Source: Limnohabitans sp. Rim8 (GTDB taxonomy: Bacteria; Pseudomonadota; Gammaproteobacteria; Burkholderiales; Burkholderiaceae_C). From it: DNA of 64,000 bases. A program made the position numbers and the translations under genes. Below are positions 18,668 to 35,487 of the stretch, in pieces. Position 1 is the stretch's first letter. Each line of letters starts with the position of its first letter. Below the pieces are notes generated by a model that was not told the DNA's origin, made no database searches, and saw only the letters and a program-made list of their open reading frames with translations. The DNA is taken from NCBI RefSeq assembly GCF_945869175.1, contig NZ_CAMBNZ010000004.1:1-64000 (forward strand), read 5' to 3'.

Positions 18668-20056
18668 TCAGGAATTTTCTGCTTCCGCTTCAGCCACCAT
18701 GCCAAAGCGACGCAATTTCACATAGAGGCTTTGGCGCGAAAGGCCCAGCATTTCCGCAGCCGAAGCGCGGTTGTTGTGTGTCAAATCCAGCGCCGCCTCG
18801 ATGCACATGCGTTCGATGGTGTCCACAGTCTCGCCCACAATGTCCTTGATCGGGCGGCGGCCCACCAACTGCGACAAATCGGCAAAGGGGTTGGTCTGGC
18901 TTTGCGCCAAAGAAGCACCACCTTGCAGACGGCGGTCCATATCGCGCACAAAAAAGGCGTACATCGGCTCGGGCCGGGCCAGGTAGACGGCCGAAACTTC
19001 AACCGGCAAGGTCATCCCCGACAAAGTCCGCACCTCAGTGGCGAAGTTGCGCACGGGCAACTGCTGGCGCAAGCTGGTGTGGAGCACACCCCAGTCCACG
19101 GCACCGCGCAACAGCCAGCGCTCCAGGTTTTGGCCGACCACCTGAGACGAAGCCGTTAGCCCCAAAAGGGCCATACCCTCTTCGTTGACGCTTTTGATCG
19201 TGCCAGCGGTATCGGTGAGCAGCCACCCATCGGGAAAGCGCTCCATGGCTTCGCTCAAAACGGACGATGAGCCACCTTGTTGAACTGGCACACCCATGGT
19301 TTCGCGGGCCACCAGGCGCACCAAAAACTGTGCCCCACCCTCTTGGCGAAACACCGTGGCAGAAACCGTCCAGGCAGATGCCAAGCCCGCCACCCGCGCC
19401 GAGCACAGCTCGATGCGACCCGTGGCCAGCGCCATGCGCAGCAAAGACTGCACTTCTGCCTGACTCTCGCCTTCAAAACATTCACGCACATCGCGTCCGA
19501 CCAACCTTTTGCCCGCATCCTTGAGCAGGGATTGCGCACCCACATTGGCCTCCAGCACGCGTTGGCTGGTGGCATCCACCATCAACACCGCCTCGGCCGA
19601 GGTGTCAAACAGCACGCGGTAGCGCGCCTCAATGTGGCGCAGACGCAAGTAGTCCCGCTCCATCGACTGCTGGGTTTCCACCAGTCGGCGCTGCAACTCG
19701 GCCAAGCTTTCCAAGTCGCGGCCCAAGGCGAGTAATTTGTGATGACCCAGCGGCAAGACCACATATTGCAGCGCCACTTCGTTGCCCAAGGGGCCAATGT
19801 GATTCACATGCCGCCAGCGCAAGGATTCTGCAGCGCCCTTGGACTGGAGTATGTCTTGAATTTTGGCGCGACTTTCGGTGGTGACCGTGTCAACCCACAG
19901 ACGCCCGACCCAAGCCTGGCAACCCAAAGCAGCCAGGGTGTCGCGCCCAGTGGAGACGTCCTCGATCACGCCTTGCTGGTCCATCACCAAGGTGACGTCC
20001 GAGACCACACCCAGCAACAGGGATAAAATGGACGGGTCCATTGAGGGAAGCTTCAT
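18668..20056 (-). CDS. ppsR: Transcriptional regulator PpsR/CrtJ (PAS domains plus Fis-type HTH)
   Basis: PAS repeats; C-terminal CIEAALDLTHNNRASAAEMLGLSRQSLYVKLRRFGM; start MKLPSMDPSIL. Confidence 0.93.
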   Translation of the reverse strand: MKLPSMDPSILSLLLGVVSDVTLVMDQQGVIEDVSTGRDTLAALGCQAWVGRLWVDTVTTESRAKIQDILQSKGAAESLRWRHVNHIGPLGNEVALQYVVLPLGHHKLLALGRDLESLAELQRRLVETQQSMERDYLRLRHIEARYRVLFDTSAEAVLMVDATSQRVLEANVGAQSLLKDAGKRLVGRDVRECFEGESQAEVQSLLRMALATGRIELCSARVAGLASAWTVSATVFRQEGGAQFLVRLVARETMGVPVQQGGSSSVLSEAMERFPDGWLLTDTAGTIKSVNEEGMALLGLTASSQVVGQNLERWLLRGAVDWGVLHTSLRQQLPVRNFATEVRTLSGMTLPVEVSAVYLARPEPMYAFFVRDMDRRLQGGASLAQSQTNPFADLSQLVGRRPIKDIVGETVDTIERMCIEAALDLTHNNRASAAEMLGLSRQSLYVKLRRFGMVAEAEAENS

Positions 20057-20188
20057 GCTGTAAACCAACTGCGTTTGAGTATCAGGAAGTTGACACTTGA
20101 ATTTGTCAGACGAGTATAGGCTGATAAAAGCTCTAAAATAGTTCGGCCTTTTGATTTCAATGTTTTAATTTCCAGAAACCGCGCCATG

Positions 20189-20995
20189 TCAGCTCGCCTT
20201 CACAGCCGCATCCAGCATGGCTTGCGTGATGCGTGCCACCGTGGTGAGCGCGTCTTCGGCCAGCACCTCGGCGCCCAGCCCCTGCAGACGCTCAGGCGCA
20301 ACATGGGCCATGGGTCCCCCCACAAACAAGCGCATCGCCAGGTTGTCTGAACCCTTGCGCAGCGCGGGCAGCGTGTCGGCAAGGGTATCCAGGTGGCGGT
20401 CGGTGCTGACCGAAATGCTCACTGCGTCAAACCATTCGGAATGGAACAAGCGCTTGAAATCGGCCATGTCCTGGGGCACCGCCATGACCACAGACCAACC
20501 GGCCCGCTTGAAAAATTCACTGAGCATAAACAAGCCCAGACTGTGCTGAGCGCCGGGCTCGGTCAGCAAGAGCAGGCTCCAACCATTTCCGGGCTGGGGC
20601 GCTTCTTGCAAAAATTCGGTGCTGAAGTCGTGCAAAAGTTGTTGCAAATGCACACAAACCAGGGTGCACCGGGCGAAATCGACTTGATCACCCACCCACC
20701 AGTCACCCGTCAATCGGGCACAAGGCGCAATGCCACGGGTGTAGATGTCGGTCAAGGACTGCCCCTGCCTTTGCCAGCCAAAGACGACCTGCCGGGCCGC
20801 ATCCAATCCTTGCAGGCAGGCTTGCGCCAGAATCTGGACCTGCACCGCATCCAAGGCCATGTGGCCAGCGAAGGAGGTCCCCCCCACCAACCTCGGCCCC
20901 ACGGGCGAGACGCGTTTTAAAGCTTCAGGCAACGGCAAGGTCAGCTCACGCACCTGAGGCAGGGACAAGACATTGTCGAGATTGAAGTGAGCCAT
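20189..20995 (-). CDS. ppaA: B12-binding-domain regulator PpaA/AerR
   Basis: GAQHSLGL (His-x-x-Gly), position between ppsR and bchF; start MAHFNLDN. Confidence 0.82.
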   Translation of the reverse strand: MAHFNLDNVLSLPQVRELTLPLPEALKRVSPVGPRLVGGTSFAGHMALDAVQVQILAQACLQGLDAARQVVFGWQRQGQSLTDIYTRGIAPCARLTGDWWVGDQVDFARCTLVCVHLQQLLHDFSTEFLQEAPQPGNGWSLLLLTEPGAQHSLGLFMLSEFFKRAGWSVVMAVPQDMADFKRLFHSEWFDAVSISVSTDRHLDTLADTLPALRKGSDNLAMRLFVGGPMAHVAPERLQGLGAEVLAEDALTTVARITQAMLDAAVKAS

Positions 20996-21169
20996 AACAA
21001 ACACCGATCATCAGAAAAATTCACCAGCGGCAGGCCCCAGCAGATCGGTGTGGTCGTCGCAAGAATGGCATCGAATCAGGGCACACCCGTGCCACCGCCC
21101 GACGTTGGCTTGAGTGTGGATGAATTCTGTCAACACCCATTCAGTGTAAACCCTAGTTTATAAAAATAT

Positions 21170-21187
21170 TGTCAATTTATGTTGACA
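21170..21187. promoter_or_regulatory. PpsR box TGTCAATTTATGTTGACA upstream of bchF
   Basis: Exact TGT-N12-ACA in ppaA/bchF divergent region. Confidence 0.7.
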
Positions 21188-21243
21188 CCTTGTATGAGCA
21201 GCCTTACATTCATTCCAAGTTACCCGCTCCGAGAAGGTCCTTC

Positions 21244-23042
<1,799 letters not shown>

Positions 23043-23058
23043 AGCTCAGGAACACCCC

Positions 23059-24682
23059 ATGCAACTGACGCTCTGGACTTACGAAGGACCGCCCCATGTG
23101 GGCGCCATGCGCGTGGCCACTGCCATGACGGATGTGCATTACGTGTTGCACGCCCCGCAAGGCGACACCTACGCCGACTTGTTGTTCACCATGATCGAGC
23201 GCCTGCCGCGCCGCCCCCCCGTCACTTACACCACCTTCCAAGCGCGTGATCTGGGTGGCGACACGGCCGAACTGTTCAAGGACGCCGCCCGCCAAGCCAT
23301 GGCGCGCTTCAATCCTGCGGCCATGTTGGTAGGCTCGTCCTGCACCGCCGAGCTGATCCAGGACGATCCGGGTGGACTGGCCCAAGCCCTGAAGCTGACC
23401 ATTCCTGTGGTGGCCCTGGAATTGCCCTCTTACCAGCGCAAGGAAAACTGGGGCGCGAGCGAAACCTTTTACCAACTGTGCCGCCACCTGGTGCACAAGC
23501 CTGCTACTGACAAGCCGGCCAAGGCCCGCCCCAGCTGCAACATTCTCGGCCCGAGCGCCCTGGGCTTTCGCCACCGTGACGACGTCAAGGAAATCACCCA
23601 GCTGTTGAACCAACTGGGCGTGGACGTGGCCGTGGTCGCGCCCCTGAGCGCCAGCGTGGCCGATGTGCAGAAGTTGGCCGAGGCCGACTTCAACGTGGTG
23701 CTCTACCCTGAAATTGGTTTGGCCGCAGCACAATGGTTGCAGCGCCAGTTTGACCAGCCTTACACCAAGACCGTGCCTTTGGGCAGCCACGCCACGCGCG
23801 ACTTCATCGCCGAAGTTTGCACCTTGACCGGCCTGCCCCAGCCCGCACAAGACCCGACCAACGCGCACGCCCACTGGTACGCCAAGTCGGTCGACTCGAC
23901 CTACCTGACCGGCAAGCGCGTCTACATTTTTGGCGATGCCACGCATGTGGTGGCCGCAGCCCGCATCGCCAGCCAGGAAATGGGCTTTGAGGTGGTGGGT
24001 CTGGGCACTTACAGCCGGGAATTTGCCCGCGAAGTGCGCGACTGTGCCAAGCGCTATGGTGTCGAGGCCTTGATCACCGACGACTACCTGGAAGTTGAAA
24101 CCCAAATCAACGCGCTGCAACCCGAGCTGATTTTGGGCACACAAATGGAGCGCCACATCGCCAAGCGCCAGGGCATCCCCTGTGCTGTGATTTCGGCCCC
24201 GGTGCATGTGCAGGACTTCCCCGCCCGCTACGCGCCGCAAATGGGTTTTGAAGGGGCCAACGTGTTGTTCGACACCTGGGTGCACCCGCTGATGATGGGC
24301 CTGGAAGAGCACCTGATTGGCATGTTCCGCGAAGACTTCGAATTCCACGCTGGGGCCGCACCTTCGCATTTGGGCAGCACACGACCTGCAGCCGAACTGA
24401 GCCAGGCACCTGTTGCCGCACCAGTGTCGACACCTGTATCCGCACCTGTGCCAACGCACGCAACGGCAACCACCACAGCCAGCGTACCCACCTTGTCCAG
24501 CGACAGCGTGCGCGCTGTCGCTGCCCCAGCCCAAACCGCTTCGAACCAGGCCACCTGGAGCCCCGAAGCCGAAAAGGAACTGGGCAAGATCCCGTTCTTT
24601 GTGCGTGGCAAAGCCCGCCGTAACACCGAGCGATTTGCCCAAGACCTGGGCGTGGCGACCATCACCGTGGAGACGCTCTACG

Positions 24683-24708
<26 letters not shown>
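23059..24708 (+). CDS. bchB: Light-independent protochlorophyllide reductase subunit B
   Basis: [24 protein letters not shown]-terminal PCP_red-like domain. Confidence 0.96.
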
Positions 24709-29421
<4,713 letters not shown>

Positions 29422-29454
29422 TCCGCACGGCAAAAAACGCACCGAAAGCAAGAC

Positions 29455-30162
29455 ATGAATACCACCGCCTACGAACAACGCCGCAGCCAGATCGAGCACT
29501 ACTTCGACCGCACGGCAGCCGATGCCTGGGCCCGTCTGACGTCGAACGAGCCGGTGGGCCGCATACGCGCCACCGTGCGCGCCGGGCGCGACACCATGCG
29601 CGAGACGCTGCTGTCGTGGCTGCCACAAGACCTGCGCGGCAAACGCGTGCTGGATGCCGGTTGCGGCACCGGCGCGTTGGCCCTGCAAGCGGCACTGCGC
29701 GGAGCCGAGGTGGTGGCGATTGATTTGTCGCCCACCCTGGTCAAACTGGCCGCCGAACGCATGGCCGCTGAACACCCGACCCTGCCCGGCAGTGTGGAAT
29801 TTTTGTCAGGCGACATGCTCAGCCCCGAATTGGGCCACTTTGACCATGTGGTTTGCATGGACTCGCTCATCCACTACGACAGCGACCAAATCGCTGAAGC
29901 TTTGGCCGGTTTGGCGCAACGCACGCGCGGCTCCATGGTCTTCACCTTCGCGCCGCGCACACCGCTCTTGGCCCTGATGCACAGCGCAGGCCGCTTGTTT
30001 CCGCGCAGCGACCGCTCGCCCTCACTCTCACCTGTAGCGCATGCGGACTTGCTGGCCCGCATGCAAGGCCATACCGATTTGCAGGGCTGGCAAGCCGCGC
30101 GCATGCAGCGCGTGGCCAGCGGCTTTTACACCTCGCAAGCTTGGGAGTGGACACGCTCATGA
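29455..30162 (+). CDS. bchM: Mg-protoporphyrin IX methyltransferase
   Basis: VLDAGCGTGALALQAALRGAEVVAIDLSP. Confidence 0.94.
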   Translation: MNTTAYEQRRSQIEHYFDRTAADAWARLTSNEPVGRIRATVRAGRDTMRETLLSWLPQDLRGKRVLDAGCGTGALALQAALRGAEVVAIDLSPTLVKLAAERMAAEHPTLPGSVEFLSGDMLSPELGHFDHVVCMDSLIHYDSDQIAEALAGLAQRTRGSMVFTFAPRTPLLALMHSAGRLFPRSDRSPSLSPVAHADLLARMQGHTDLQGWQAARMQRVASGFYTSQAWEWTRS

Positions 30163-31616
30163 AACTGCGCGTTCCCATGCCCCGCTGGTTCACGGCCTAC
30201 GGCACGCGCTTCATGCCGTTTGCCGATGCGGCCTCGCCCGAGCTGCCGATGGCGCGTCTGTTGCGCCTGTCGCTGTTTCAGGTGGTGATCGGCATGGTCA
30301 CAGCGCTGCTGGTGGGCACGCTCAACCGGGTCATGATTGTGGAGCTGCAAGTACCCGCCTGGTGGGTAGCGCTGGCCGTGGCCATTCCCATGGTGTTTGC
30401 GCCTTTGCGCACCTTGATCGGCTACCGCAGCGACACCCACCCCTCGGCGCTGGGTCTGCGCCGCATTCCCTACATGTGGAGCGGCACCTTGCTGCTGTTT
30501 GGTGGCCTGTCCATCATGCCCTTTGCCTTGTTGCTGCTGTCTGAGCCTGAGAGCGCCAACCTGTGGGTGGGTCAACTTGGCGCATGCCTGGCCTTTGTGC
30601 TGGTGGGCACAGGTATCCAGGTCACGCAAACCGCGGGCATGGCGCTCGCGCACGACTTGGCCAGCGACGACAAACGCCCCCGCGTGGTGGCCTTGCTTTA
30701 CAGCATGTTGCTGGTCGGCATGATCGCCAGCAGCGCAGTGTTCGGCCTGGTCCTGAGTGATTTCACGCCGCAAAAACTCATCCAGCTGGTGCAAGGTTGC
30801 GCCGTGATGGTGGCGGTGATGAACCTGACCGCCTTGTGGAAGCAAGAGGCCCGTGGCGCCAAGCGCGGACGCCGGGAGGCCGGCGGCTTTGCCCACAGCT
30901 GGCGCGAACTCATGGCCGAGCCCCAGATGCGTCGCTTTTTGTGGACCCTGGGCATTGGCACCTTCGCCTTCAATATGCAAGACATCGTGCTGGAGCCCTA
31001 CGCGGCAGAAATCTTGAAGCTTGATGTGGGCTCAACCAGCGCCTTGACGGCCTTGAGTGCCGGTGGCGCTTTGCTGGCTTTCTTGTTGTCGGCCCGCTGG
31101 TTGTCGGGTGGCCTGCACGCTTGTCGCTTGGCCAGCCTGGGTGTGCTGCTGGGCTTGCCCGCTTTTGCGATGGTGATTTTTTCAGGACCGCTGGAAGCGG
31201 CCTGGATGTTCCGCATCGGCGTCGGCCTGATCGGTTTCAGCGGCGGCTTGTTTTCTGTGGGCATGCTGGTCACGGCCATGGGCATGGCCCAAGACGGCAG
31301 TCCACTCGGCAAGCTCGGAGGTTTGGTCATCGGCACCTGGGGTGCGGTGCAAGCCACCAGCGCAGGGGCGGCCATGGCCCTGGGCGGTGCTTTGCGCGAC
31401 GGCGTGTCGGTGCTGGCCATGTCTGGCGCACTGGGCGAGGTGCTGGTCACGCCCATCACCGCCTACAGCTTCATCTACCACTTGGAAATGTATCTGTTGT
31501 TTGTCGTGCTGGTGGCCCTGGGCCCGATGTTGCGCGCCAGCCGCCTGGCTGCTCGAGCAGAGGCCCAAAAAACCAACACCCCCCAACCCTTTGGCTTGGC
31601 ACAACTGCCAGGCTGA
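30159..31616 (+). CDS. lhaA: LhaA, PucC-family LH1 assembly protein
   Basis: LVGTLNRVMIVELQVPAWWVAL; between bchM and puhA. Confidence 0.9.
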   Translation: MKLRVPMPRWFTAYGTRFMPFADAASPELPMARLLRLSLFQVVIGMVTALLVGTLNRVMIVELQVPAWWVALAVAIPMVFAPLRTLIGYRSDTHPSALGLRRIPYMWSGTLLLFGGLSIMPFALLLLSEPESANLWVGQLGACLAFVLVGTGIQVTQTAGMALAHDLASDDKRPRVVALLYSMLLVGMIASSAVFGLVLSDFTPQKLIQLVQGCAVMVAVMNLTALWKQEARGAKRGRREAGGFAHSWRELMAEPQMRRFLWTLGIGTFAFNMQDIVLEPYAAEILKLDVGSTSALTALSAGGALLAFLLSARWLSGGLHACRLASLGVLLGLPAFAMVIFSGPLEAAWMFRIGVGLIGFSGGLFSVGMLVTAMGMAQDGSPLGKLGGLVIGTWGAVQATSAGAAMALGGALRDGVSVLAMSGALGEVLVTPITAYSFIYHLEMYLLFVVLVALGPMLRASRLAARAEAQKTNTPQPFGLAQLPG

Positions 31617-31645
31617 TGCACCGATTTTTTTGAAGGAGAACAGCC

Positions 31646-32407
31646 ATGGAAACAGGCGCAATCACACAGTACGTCGATGTGGCCCAAATCGTTTTGTACA
31701 TGTTCTGGGCATTTTTTGCGGGACTTATTTTTTACCTCATTCGAGAAGGTCACCGCGAAGGCTACCCCATGGATTCGGGGCGCGAAAACGGCCCCAAAAT
31801 CGAAGGATGGCCACCCGCCCCAGAACCGGTGGTCTACAAAACCGAAGACGGTCACACCCATCTGTCACCCGACCATAATCGGCCAGACGGTATTTACAGC
31901 GGCCAACCCACACACGGATGGAACGGAGCGCCGCTTGAACCCGTAGGCGACCCGCTGCTCGCAGGCGTGGGCCCTGGCGCTTGGGCCATGCGCGCAGACG
32001 TGCCCGACATGGAGCACGGTCATCCCAAAATTGTGCCCATGCGCATCGCCACCGACCACTCGGTCGCCAAGCAAGACGTTGATCCACGCGGCCTGCCCGT
32101 GTGGGGCGCTGACAAAAAGATCGCTGGCACCGTGGTCGATTTGTGGGTAGACCGCATGGAAATGCTGTTCCGCTACGCTGAAGTTCAGCTGGTGAACTCC
32201 GACAAACGGGTCTTGCTGCCCATGACCTTTGCGCGCATCAAGAAAGATGGCTCGCATGTGCAAGCGATTCTGGCCCACCAGTTTGCCAACGTACCGCAAA
32301 CCAAATCCAAAGACCAGATCACGCTGCTGGAAGAGGAAAAGATCACCGCCTATTACGGCGCAGGCACCTTGTATGCGACACCTGAGCGTCAGGAACCCAT
32401 CATATGA
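31646..32407 (+). CDS. puhA: Photosynthetic reaction center H subunit
   Basis: METGAITQYVDVAQIVLYMFWAFFAGLIFYLIREGHREGYP. Confidence 0.97.
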   Translation: METGAITQYVDVAQIVLYMFWAFFAGLIFYLIREGHREGYPMDSGRENGPKIEGWPPAPEPVVYKTEDGHTHLSPDHNRPDGIYSGQPTHGWNGAPLEPVGDPLLAGVGPGAWAMRADVPDMEHGHPKIVPMRIATDHSVAKQDVDPRGLPVWGADKKIAGTVVDLWVDRMEMLFRYAEVQLVNSDKRVLLPMTFARIKKDGSHVQAILAHQFANVPQTKSKDQITLLEEEKITAYYGAGTLYATPERQEPII

Positions 32408-33093
32408 AAGCCACCCACGAACACGAGTGGGAAGCCTCCCCCGGCTTGCCCAGCGCGCTGCCCAAGGGCGAACGCGTGGTTTGGCAGGGTGCGCCCGACT
32501 GGAAACGTCTGGCCATCCACGCGTTTCATGTGCGCACAATCGCGTTGTACTTTGTACTGATGCTGGCGGTGCAGGCCATCAACCTGACGGCCCCTGACAG
32601 CGGTACTGGGATGAAACCCCTGGCAGAAGTTGACTGGAAACCTATGGTGGTTGCTGCCAGCCTGTATGTGGTGGCTCTGGCTTTGTTGTTGGGGACAGCT
32701 TGGATGTCGGCGCGCAACACGCTTTACACCCTCACCAACAAGCGTGTGGTCATGCGCATTGGCATTGTGTTAACGCTGACCTTCAACCTGCCTTTCAAAC
32801 GCATCGTGGGTGCTTCGCTCAAACCTCAAGGCAAAGGCACAGGCGATATCGCGTTGGCTTTGCACCCCGAAGACCGCATCGGTTGGGCTCACCTGTGGCC
32901 GCACCAGCGCGCCTGGTACGTGACAAAGCCCCAGCCCACCTTGCGCTGCATTCCCGAGAGCCAGCAAGTCGGTGAGCAACTGCTGAACCTGTGGCGTGCA
33001 GAACGTGCAGGGCAAAGCCTGCAGCTGGGCGATGTTCCAGCCCAATCCGCGCAACCGGCAGCATCAGCCCACAACCAAGGAATGCCGGCATGA
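32404..33093 (+). CDS. puhB: Photosynthetic complex assembly protein PuhB
   Basis: PH-domain membrane protein: GLPSALPKGERVVWQGAPDW, ATGA overlap with puhA. Confidence 0.93.
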   Translation: MKATHEHEWEASPGLPSALPKGERVVWQGAPDWKRLAIHAFHVRTIALYFVLMLAVQAINLTAPDSGTGMKPLAEVDWKPMVVAASLYVVALALLLGTAWMSARNTLYTLTNKRVVMRIGIVLTLTFNLPFKRIVGASLKPQGKGTGDIALALHPEDRIGWAHLWPHQRAWYVTKPQPTLRCIPESQQVGEQLLNLWRAERAGQSLQLGDVPAQSAQPAASAHNQGMPA

Positions 33094-33593
33094 ATACCTT
33101 GCCCCAACAGGACTGGTCAACACCCAACGCCTCGGCCCGAAAGGCCCAAGGCCTGAACCGCCCCATGGCCTGGATTGGCGTAATGCTGCTGGCCATACTG
33201 GTGGCCGTGGGCCTGGCCCGCTGGTCGGGGCTGGACCCACGCACACCCGATGCCCCCGTCAAGTGGCAGCGCGACCTGCAGTTTCGCGACGTGGTCGGTG
33301 GCGACATCGCCGTGCTGGACCATCACACCGGGCAACAAGTCGCCAGCTTCACAGGCGAACAAGGCTTTTTACGCAGCACCCTGCGCGCCCTGGCGCGTGA
33401 ACGCCACCGCGAAAGCCTGAGCAGCGACGCCCCCTTTTTGCTGATTGGCCGCACCGACGGTCGTCTGACCCTGCAAGACCCCAGCACCGGACAACGCATT
33501 GACCTGGAGTCTTTTGGCCCTAACAACGCCGCTGTTTTTGCCAGTTTGCGTCTGGCGGGGCAAGAGACCAAACCCCAGAACAACACCCGCTGA
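33090..33593 (+). CDS. puhC: Photosynthetic complex assembly protein PuhC
   Basis: Single N-term TM; RDLQFRDVVGGDIAVLD; start MNTLPQQDW. Confidence 0.9.
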   Translation: MNTLPQQDWSTPNASARKAQGLNRPMAWIGVMLLAILVAVGLARWSGLDPRTPDAPVKWQRDLQFRDVVGGDIAVLDHHTGQQVASFTGEQGFLRSTLRALARERHRESLSSDAPFLLIGRTDGRLTLQDPSTGQRIDLESFGPNNAAVFASLRLAGQETKPQNNTR

Positions 33594-33617
33594 ACTTGAT
33601 TGAACCCGGAGAACACC

Positions 33618-34700
33618 ATGAACGCCACTGCTGTCCAGACCATCGAAACCGCCGAAGACGCCAACAAAAAGGCGGTGCACGACGACTTGATCAGCCCGCG
33701 TTTTTACACCACCGACTTTGCGGCCATGGACCGGATCAACATCGAGCCAGTGCGCGCCGAGTGGGACAGGATGATGGCTGAGTATGAAGGGGACAACAAC
33801 CACGACCACTTCCAGCGCGACGAGGCTTTTGCCGCCGAAGTGGCTGCGGGCATGGCCAGTCTTTCACCCGAAATGCGCCAGGAATTCATGGATTTTTTGG
33901 TCAGCTCACTGACCTCAGAATTTTCTGGCTGCGTGCTTTACAACGAGATCCGCAAGAACGTCACCAACCCTGACATCAAACAGCTGATGACCTACTTGGC
34001 ACGTGACGAATCGCGCCATGCGGGCTTCATCAACCTGTCGCTGCGCGACTTCAACCTGGGCATTGACCTGGGCAACTTGAAGCGCACCAAGAAGTACACC
34101 TTCTTCAAACCCAAATACATTTACTACGCCACCTACCTGTCTGAAAAGATCGGCTATGCGCGCTACATCACCATCTTCCGCCAGTTGGAAAAGCACCCCG
34201 AAAAACGCTTTCACCCCATCTTTCGCTGGTTCGATCTGTGGTGCAACGACGAGTTCCGTCACGGCGAATCGTTTGCCCTGATCATGCGCGCCAACCCCCA
34301 ACTGCTCAGCGGTGCCAACAAGCTTTGGATTCGCTTTTTCTTGCTGGCCGTATACGCCACCATGTACGTGCGCGACCACACCCGCCCCATGCTGCATGAA
34401 GCCATGGGACTCGATTCGAGTGAATACGATTACCAAGTGTTCCGCATCACCACGGCCATCACCCAACAGGTCTTTCCATTGGCGCTGGACACCGACAACC
34501 CCAACTTCCGCCGTGGCCTTGAACGCCTGTTTGCCCTGTCGCAAGCCATGGAAAAAGCCAAAACGCGCGGTGGCCTGGTCGGCAAACTGCAGCAAGGCGT
34601 GTGTGCCGCAAAAGCAGCCGCGACCTTTGCCCGTCTGTTTTGCATGCCCGTGATCAAACAAGACCTGTCGCCCCAAGTCCGCATGGAACCGGCATGGTGA
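33618..34700 (+). CDS. acsF: Aerobic Mg-protoporphyrin IX monomethyl ester (oxidative) cyclase
   Basis: [40 protein letters not shown]; di-iron ExxH motifs. Confidence 0.96.
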   Translation: MNATAVQTIETAEDANKKAVHDDLISPRFYTTDFAAMDRINIEPVRAEWDRMMAEYEGDNNHDHFQRDEAFAAEVAAGMASLSPEMRQEFMDFLVSSLTSEFSGCVLYNEIRKNVTNPDIKQLMTYLARDESRHAGFINLSLRDFNLGIDLGNLKRTKKYTFFKPKYIYYATYLSEKIGYARYITIFRQLEKHPEKRFHPIFRWFDLWCNDEFRHGESFALIMRANPQLLSGANKLWIRFFLLAVYATMYVRDHTRPMLHEAMGLDSSEYDYQVFRITTAITQQVFPLALDTDNPNFRRGLERLFALSQAMEKAKTRGGLVGKLQQGVCAAKAAATFARLFCMPVIKQDLSPQVRMEPAW

Positions 34701-35479
34701 CTGAAGTCGTCTGGGCTTGCGTTTTCACGGCCCTGTGCTGGTGGCTCGGCACGGGCGTGATTTTGTGGCTCGACCGGCTGCCTGTGCGCAGCTTCCGTTT
34801 CAGCCTCGCCGGCTGGACGGTGCTTTTGGCTTTGAGTTTTTGGGGTGTGGCCCACAGCATGCAAGAGGTCAGCGTGTTCAACGCCTACCTCGCTTTTGGG
34901 AGCGTGATCGTCATGTGGGGCTGGCACGAGTTGGCTTTCCTCACCGGCTGGATCACTGGTCCACGCAAAACCCCGCTGGACGCAGGCCTCACGGGTTGGT
35001 CGCGGTTTGTGCAGTCAGTGCAAGTCATGCTGTACCACGAGCTGACTTTGCTGGGGAATTTTGCTGTGCTGTGGTGGATGCAAGAGGGCCAGGCCAGCCA
35101 TGTGGCCATTTGCACCTTTGCGCTGCTGTGGTGCATGCGCTTGTCGGCCAAACTGAATTTGTTTTTTGGCGTGCCGCAAAACGGCGCGCAATACTTACCC
35201 GAACACCTCAAGTATTTGGCCAGTTATTTCCGCACCACCACCGGCATGTCGCTGTGGTTTGTGGTTTCGATGGGTGGGGCCATGGGGACCTGGTTTTGGT
35301 TGGTGTGGCTGGCGCAACAAGGCGCTGTGGCCATCACCACCGGCTGGGTCATGCTGGCCACCTTGCTGGGGCTGGCGATCGTTGAACACATCATCATGAT
35401 TTTTCCTTGGCCACTGGAGCGGCTGTGGGGCTGGGCCATGGGCCAGACCACGAAACCGGCTTTAACCACACCCCCTTAA
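34694..35479 (+). CDS. puhE: Putative photosynthetic complex assembly protein PuhE
   Basis: Multi-[31 protein letters not shown]. Confidence 0.9.
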   Translation: MVTEVVWACVFTALCWWLGTGVILWLDRLPVRSFRFSLAGWTVLLALSFWGVAHSMQEVSVFNAYLAFGSVIVMWGWHELAFLTGWITGPRKTPLDAGLTGWSRFVQSVQVMLYHELTLLGNFAVLWWMQEGQASHVAICTFALLWCMRLSAKLNLFFGVPQNGAQYLPEHLKYLASYFRTTTGMSLWFVVSMGGAMGTWFWLVWLAQQGAVAITTGWVMLATLLGLAIVEHIIMIFPWPLERLWGWAMGQTTKPALTTPP

Positions 35480-35487
35480 AGACCTCC

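Noticed and set aside
20094-20120. TGACACTTGAATTTGTCA region upstream of ppsR as a PpsR box
   Set aside because: Half-sites are in the outward orientation (TGACA...TGTCA) and do not fit TGT-N12-ACA; not called.
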